DNA from: Saururus chinensis
Taxonomy: Eukaryota > Streptophyta > Magnoliopsida > Piperales > Saururaceae
Length of the DNA: 64,000 nt
Assembly: GCA_035235625.1 (NCBI GenBank)
Contig: CP141149.1
Location: 15,441,893-15,505,892, forward strand
Reading direction: 5' to 3'
Shown one piece after another: positions 60,086-64,000 of the stretch (positions are counted from its first letter, which is position 1; each line of letters opens with the position of its first letter). A program made the translations under genes and the position numbers. Below the pieces are notes generated by a model. The model worked only from the letters and a program-made list of their open reading frames with translations, had not been told where the DNA came from and made no database searches.

Positions 60086-63000
60086 TGTCACGACCCGGAT
60101 TTTCAAAACCCTTTTTAAATAAATTATAAGTGATAAATCACAATAATTGTTTTTTCTTAAATACAAAATAAATCATGCAATTAAATATCCAGGTCATGAT
60201 AACTTAGTTTCCTAAATATGAATATCAAAATATATGATATTATTATACGTGTCAAAATTCAATGAATAGCAGGTTAACCCTCTAAGTACAACTCCATCAT
60301 CTGTCCGAAAATAAATAACCAAATAAAGTTAGCTCTCACGCGAGTTATTACAATTACTTACAAGATTGTATAAGTAAGAAACTAGATCCTACTAGTGCAA
60401 TATTGTCCTCAAACACTCATCAGCGTCCGATCTCGTAGCGTCCCTATATAAAGAAACTACAAGCAAACAAGACCAAACAAACAACAAAACATCTCCCCTT
60501 GGAGGAGCATTTTAGAAGAACAAAAGTAAAATTTAATGTTTTTCAGATTGGGCCAACATCACCCGATGTTAGTTGCCTATGTGCTCATCAAACAACATCT
60601 CCAACGTTTCCAACAAGATCAGATCCAGACGTAGTTCTGCCTAAAACTATACTATACTAAGAATCATAGCATTACACATGCAATGATTAAGTATTTTAAA
60701 GCAACCTACATTTTATGCAAGTCCTTTAATTGTTCCACTTGTTCTAATTAAACAAGCAATATCAAACAATGTTATTAATTATCTTTCGAACCATTGTTCA
60801 ATAATTAATATCCTCATCTAATCCCAATGACATATAGACTGATTAGATGTCAACCTAAGTAACAAATGATAAACACACCATACACCACCCTCAAAGGTAA
60901 ATCCATAACGAAACACTCTGAAATTCACCGGGCCCCTGGAATCCACCAAGAAGTATCATCACCCCTCCTAGCCCACGAAGGACCGGACTAGAGTGGAAGG
61001 ACATGACCCAAAACTATACCTTAACAAAAGTGGCGGGAAAAACCAACTAAGCAGGATGTCGGCTAATCCAAAATAATTGTATACATAAAAAGATCCTCAA
61101 TAGATCTGTGGTGAGCCTGACTCACACAGAGCTCCCTCCAATGGCGAGATACAACTACACAGTCAAATCAGCGACTCCTCAATAGAGCTAAAACACAGGA
61201 AAAACTTCTAAACCCTATCTTGCTCATCATTAAGCCAAAATTTTGAATGACTATCCCAAACCCTATTAGTCCTTTCTAGACCAGGGTTTTAAACTCGAAA
61301 TTGCCATCAATTCATCAACTAAGGCAAATCATCAAGTTAAAGGCTTTGTTCACTTTATGAACTAGTCCTAGACCCCTATGAGGCATTTTAGTCTTTATCT
61401 TAATTAGGTTTTCTCACCCAATCCAAAGCTATCCACCTATCAATTAATCTTTCAATCATCTTAAGCAAGTGATAAGTTGTCATCACAACATTATCAAATA
61501 CCGAAACAATAAACAACATAAACAATTAGAACCACATAGGTCCAAGCAAATCATAATATCAATAACTAAATTCAATAAAGATATTATAATTGTTCGAATT
61601 TTCGTACCCTAACCCTCATTGGGTTAACTTATTAAATCTTTATGAAAGCTAGTCATAATACACCTAAGGACATTAAAGTAATTATCTAACATTAGATATG
61701 GTCCTCTCTGCTCTGGGGTAAGTCTTTACCCTCTCAAAAGTTTCTAGTATCACATTAGCCCGTTAATTTCATTCACACGAATACGGGCCGGTCTGTATAG
61801 GGGTATTTCTATCTTTTTGTTTAGGGCATCCCTGAACCTTGATGGGTTCAAAACTAACCCCAGGGGCATCTTGACATTGTGAACCCAAGGTAATTTTCTT
61901 GCAGTTTAATGGGGTCGTAAACCCCTTGAACTAACCCCAGTTCAATTAACCATCTTACCTTAACCCTAGGGGTAAAATAGTTAATTATCTATTTACTATG
62001 ATTTTTTCCTAATTTGTGGCTTGGTCCAAATTTAGGATACACACTTAAATCTCACTTAGGGTTTTCTCAAGTTTTAAATCAACTCATAGACCCCTGAACA
62101 AGAGCTCCTAAGTCTGGTCATTTCAAAGCTTTTGGAATTTTTTCTAGGTCTAAAACTTGGTAAGCGAACTTGGAATACCCTCATGGACATTTGAATTTTT
62201 TTCAAATTATTCTGACTATTTGAACTTACTAAACCAGACCCAATTTAGTTGGAGTATAATTTTTTTTCCTAGACTGTGGGCCTTGAAACCCGGCCCATTG
62301 GACCCAGCCCAATGGCCCGGTTTCGGGCCTGATCATTATTTGAAAACATGAACCGGCCTTATGCTTCGTCTTCAACCTCCTGACCCCTTTTTTTCCGATG
62401 GCAATTTTTTTTATAGGGCACGACGGTGGGGCTCCAGATCCACCTGAGACAAAGGAGGCAGAAGCTTGGAGTGGCCAATTGCCGTCAGTCGGCACCCGCC
62501 GTCGCTCCCTTCTCAATCTCTCTTCAACGAAAATCATAGATGCAATCAGGAGTAGCCGCGATCAACTGGGATTAAACATGATGGGGCTCTAGTCTGACGG
62601 TGACGAGATCTGTCGGAGTGGGACAAGAACAGAGGGCAGAAGGTGTCGAGTATTGTCCTGCCCGTCCACCCTGCGGCCGTATCACTGTATCCCACAATAA
62701 AAAAACTAAAAATGGGGACGATCCTCAACCAAAAACCACCTGCTTGAAGCGGTCGGCGGAAATCATCGTCTCACGTATGTAAAGCCAACAACTTGGCTTC
62801 TAATAGCAGTTAGAAAGTTACAATCCAGCCAAAAACTCATCGCCAGATAAAAACAGATATGGCTGAAAACTCTTCTCGTTCTTCTCTCTCTCTTTTTTTT
62901 ACTATTCCCCCCGGCGATTGGACACACCGGTTGGTCCTTCCAGTGACTAGGTTTTTGGCCGGAAGAGATCAACGGACCATTCGGTGAAAGGACTAGATGG

Positions 63001-63711
63001 CCGTCAGGTGGCGGTCAAGAAAAATTAAAACAAATCGTTGTAGATTCATTGTTCGCTATCATTACGGAAACAACTGCAGAGATTACTATTCATTCTAATT
63101 ACATATACAACTCATATTAATTACAAAATAGAAAATTATATTAATCTCTAATAATATAATTTACATCCTTATTTACTCAATAAAATGTTCAAGAACGATT
63201 CTGGTGATTTGTCGTTAATCCACCGCTACCGGAACCTCGCATGATAATTCTATCGGCGGCTCCCCCTTCTTCCCTTAACGGTTCAAAGCCTCTTTCATAG
63301 TGCCCTAATCCTTCATTTTATAAGCATGGGGATTAAGGTTTTTAATCTCCCTAGAATTTTAGGTCAATCAGCCTCACTTAGGCAACTTAATTAGGCTTCT
63401 AAAAATTAATTTTAGAATTATAAACAATCGGGCCCACAAAATGACTTAAACTACCAAAAAATACGTATAAATCGGGTAAATGGGCCTTATACAATATGTT
63501 CAACTTCAAATAGTCGTATCTCTCTCATTCGGACTCCGATTTGCGCATTCTTGGTGGTGTTTAGAATATCTTTTTGTCTACTTTCTAACCACATAGTTTT
63601 AGCCACAATCTATCTAGATAGAGAGTTATTCTACTAAGAAAGTCAAAGGGTCAAACAACCTAATTTTTACGTATTTAATTTTTGAAACCTAGGAAAATTT
63701 GGGATATTACA
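60086..63711 (-). repeat. 3' LTR (3.6 kb) of a minus-strand gypsy element
   Basis: Read on the minus strand it begins TGTAATATCCCAAATTTTCC at 63711 and ends CCGGGTCGTGACA at 60086. A TATA-like TTATAAAATG lies near 63325-63316. The purine-rich AGGAGGGAAGAA just before it on the minus strand (63724-63713) fits a polypurine tract, so the body of the element lies to the right, beyond the window. Its first 450 bases are related to 59205-59650 but clearly diverged. No coding capacity. Confidence 0.75.
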
Positions 63712-64000
63712 TTCTTCCCTCCTTAAAAGAATTGTGTCCTCACAATTCGCCGCATCCAACCCTTGAGAAGCTCGGCCTTTAACTCAAAAGTCATTCTACC
63801 CTTTCAATCTACATCATTTGCAACTTTTAATTTAAGTAGCACACAAACTTAATATCCCACAAAATTCAGGTTGTTATATTCTTCCCCTCTTACAAGGAAT
63901 TACGTCCCATTCAAACTCCAGCTTCTGTTGTGTAACTCATTTTAATGACTTACTGCTAGGCAGTGAATTTCAACGCTTCTACACAACTACTCATGTCCCA
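63712..64000 (-). mobile_element. Start of the body of the minus-strand gypsy element
   Basis: After the polypurine tract there is a short non-coding stretch. At about 63905-63872 a second, similar sequence occurs on the minus strand (GACGTAATTCCTTGTAAGAG then GGGAAGAATATAACAACC), resembling another polypurine-tract/LTR-start junction. It runs off the window. Confidence 0.4.

Noticed and set aside
1-64000. tRNA, rRNA or organellar insert
   Set aside because: No cloverleaf, rRNA or plastid/mitochondrial gene sequence was recognised on reading both strands; a covariance-model scan would be needed to exclude small RNA genes fully.

Overview
This window is nuclear DNA of a flowering plant. It carries three spliced host genes with GT-AG introns inside a repeat-rich background of LTR retrotransposons, hAT and CACTA DNA transposons and Stowaway-like MITEs. 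Nothing points to a bacterial, organellar or viral genome. The species cannot be named from the sequence. The very long LTRs (3.1-3.6 kb), deep nesting and one GC-rich gene in AT-rich surroundings suggest a mid-sized to large genome, perhaps a monocot or an early-diverging angiosperm; that is inference only.

Layout. 1-6.4 kb: a CACTA-like terminus followed by a modular non-autonomous element of palindromic motifs and long GA-only tracts, a C-rich stretch, then short MITEs and a non-autonomous hAT-like element with MITEs inside it. 8.3-11.0 kb (+): a five-exon plant cysteine oxidase (oxygen sensor of the N-degron pathway). 11.7-12.9 kb (-): a two-exon, GC-rich rRNA adenine dimethyltransferase of the mitochondrial DIM1B type, convergent with the oxidase. 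13.5-15.5 kb: exactly four nearly identical 495-bp tandem units, each with a perfect 15-bp-arm hairpin. 17.5-24.6 kb: a broken Ty3-gypsy chromovirus (Tekay/Del type) with 3.1-kb LTRs and an exact 5-bp target duplication. 26.6-29.8 kb: a solo LTR of the same family. 31.0-33.8 kb: a local duplication of about 0.9 kb. 34.6-37.5 kb (+): a four-exon gene for a protein with two B3 DNA-binding domains. 37.7-40.5 kb: a decayed hAT transposase gene. 41.0-42.5 kb: a MITE split by a solo-LTR-like insertion.

46.2 kb to the right edge is a nest. An old Athila/Tat-like gypsy element has its 3' LTR interrupted twice: first by a solo LTR of the Tekay-like family (52.2-59.2 kb, exact duplication AAAAC), which itself holds a compact Ty1-copia element (52.7-56.2 kb, exact duplication CTAAT); then by another gypsy LTR at 59.2 kb, which is cut by a related LTR of opposite strand (60.1-63.7 kb) whose body runs off the window.

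The three host genes have unrelated roles (oxygen sensing, rRNA modification, probable transcription control) and form no pathway. No new protein system was found. The least ordinary signals are the 495-bp array, an LTR hairpin whose two arms differ between copies in a pairing-preserving way, a minisatellite of changing copy number in the same LTRs, and the palindrome-plus-GA architecture of the CACTA-like element.
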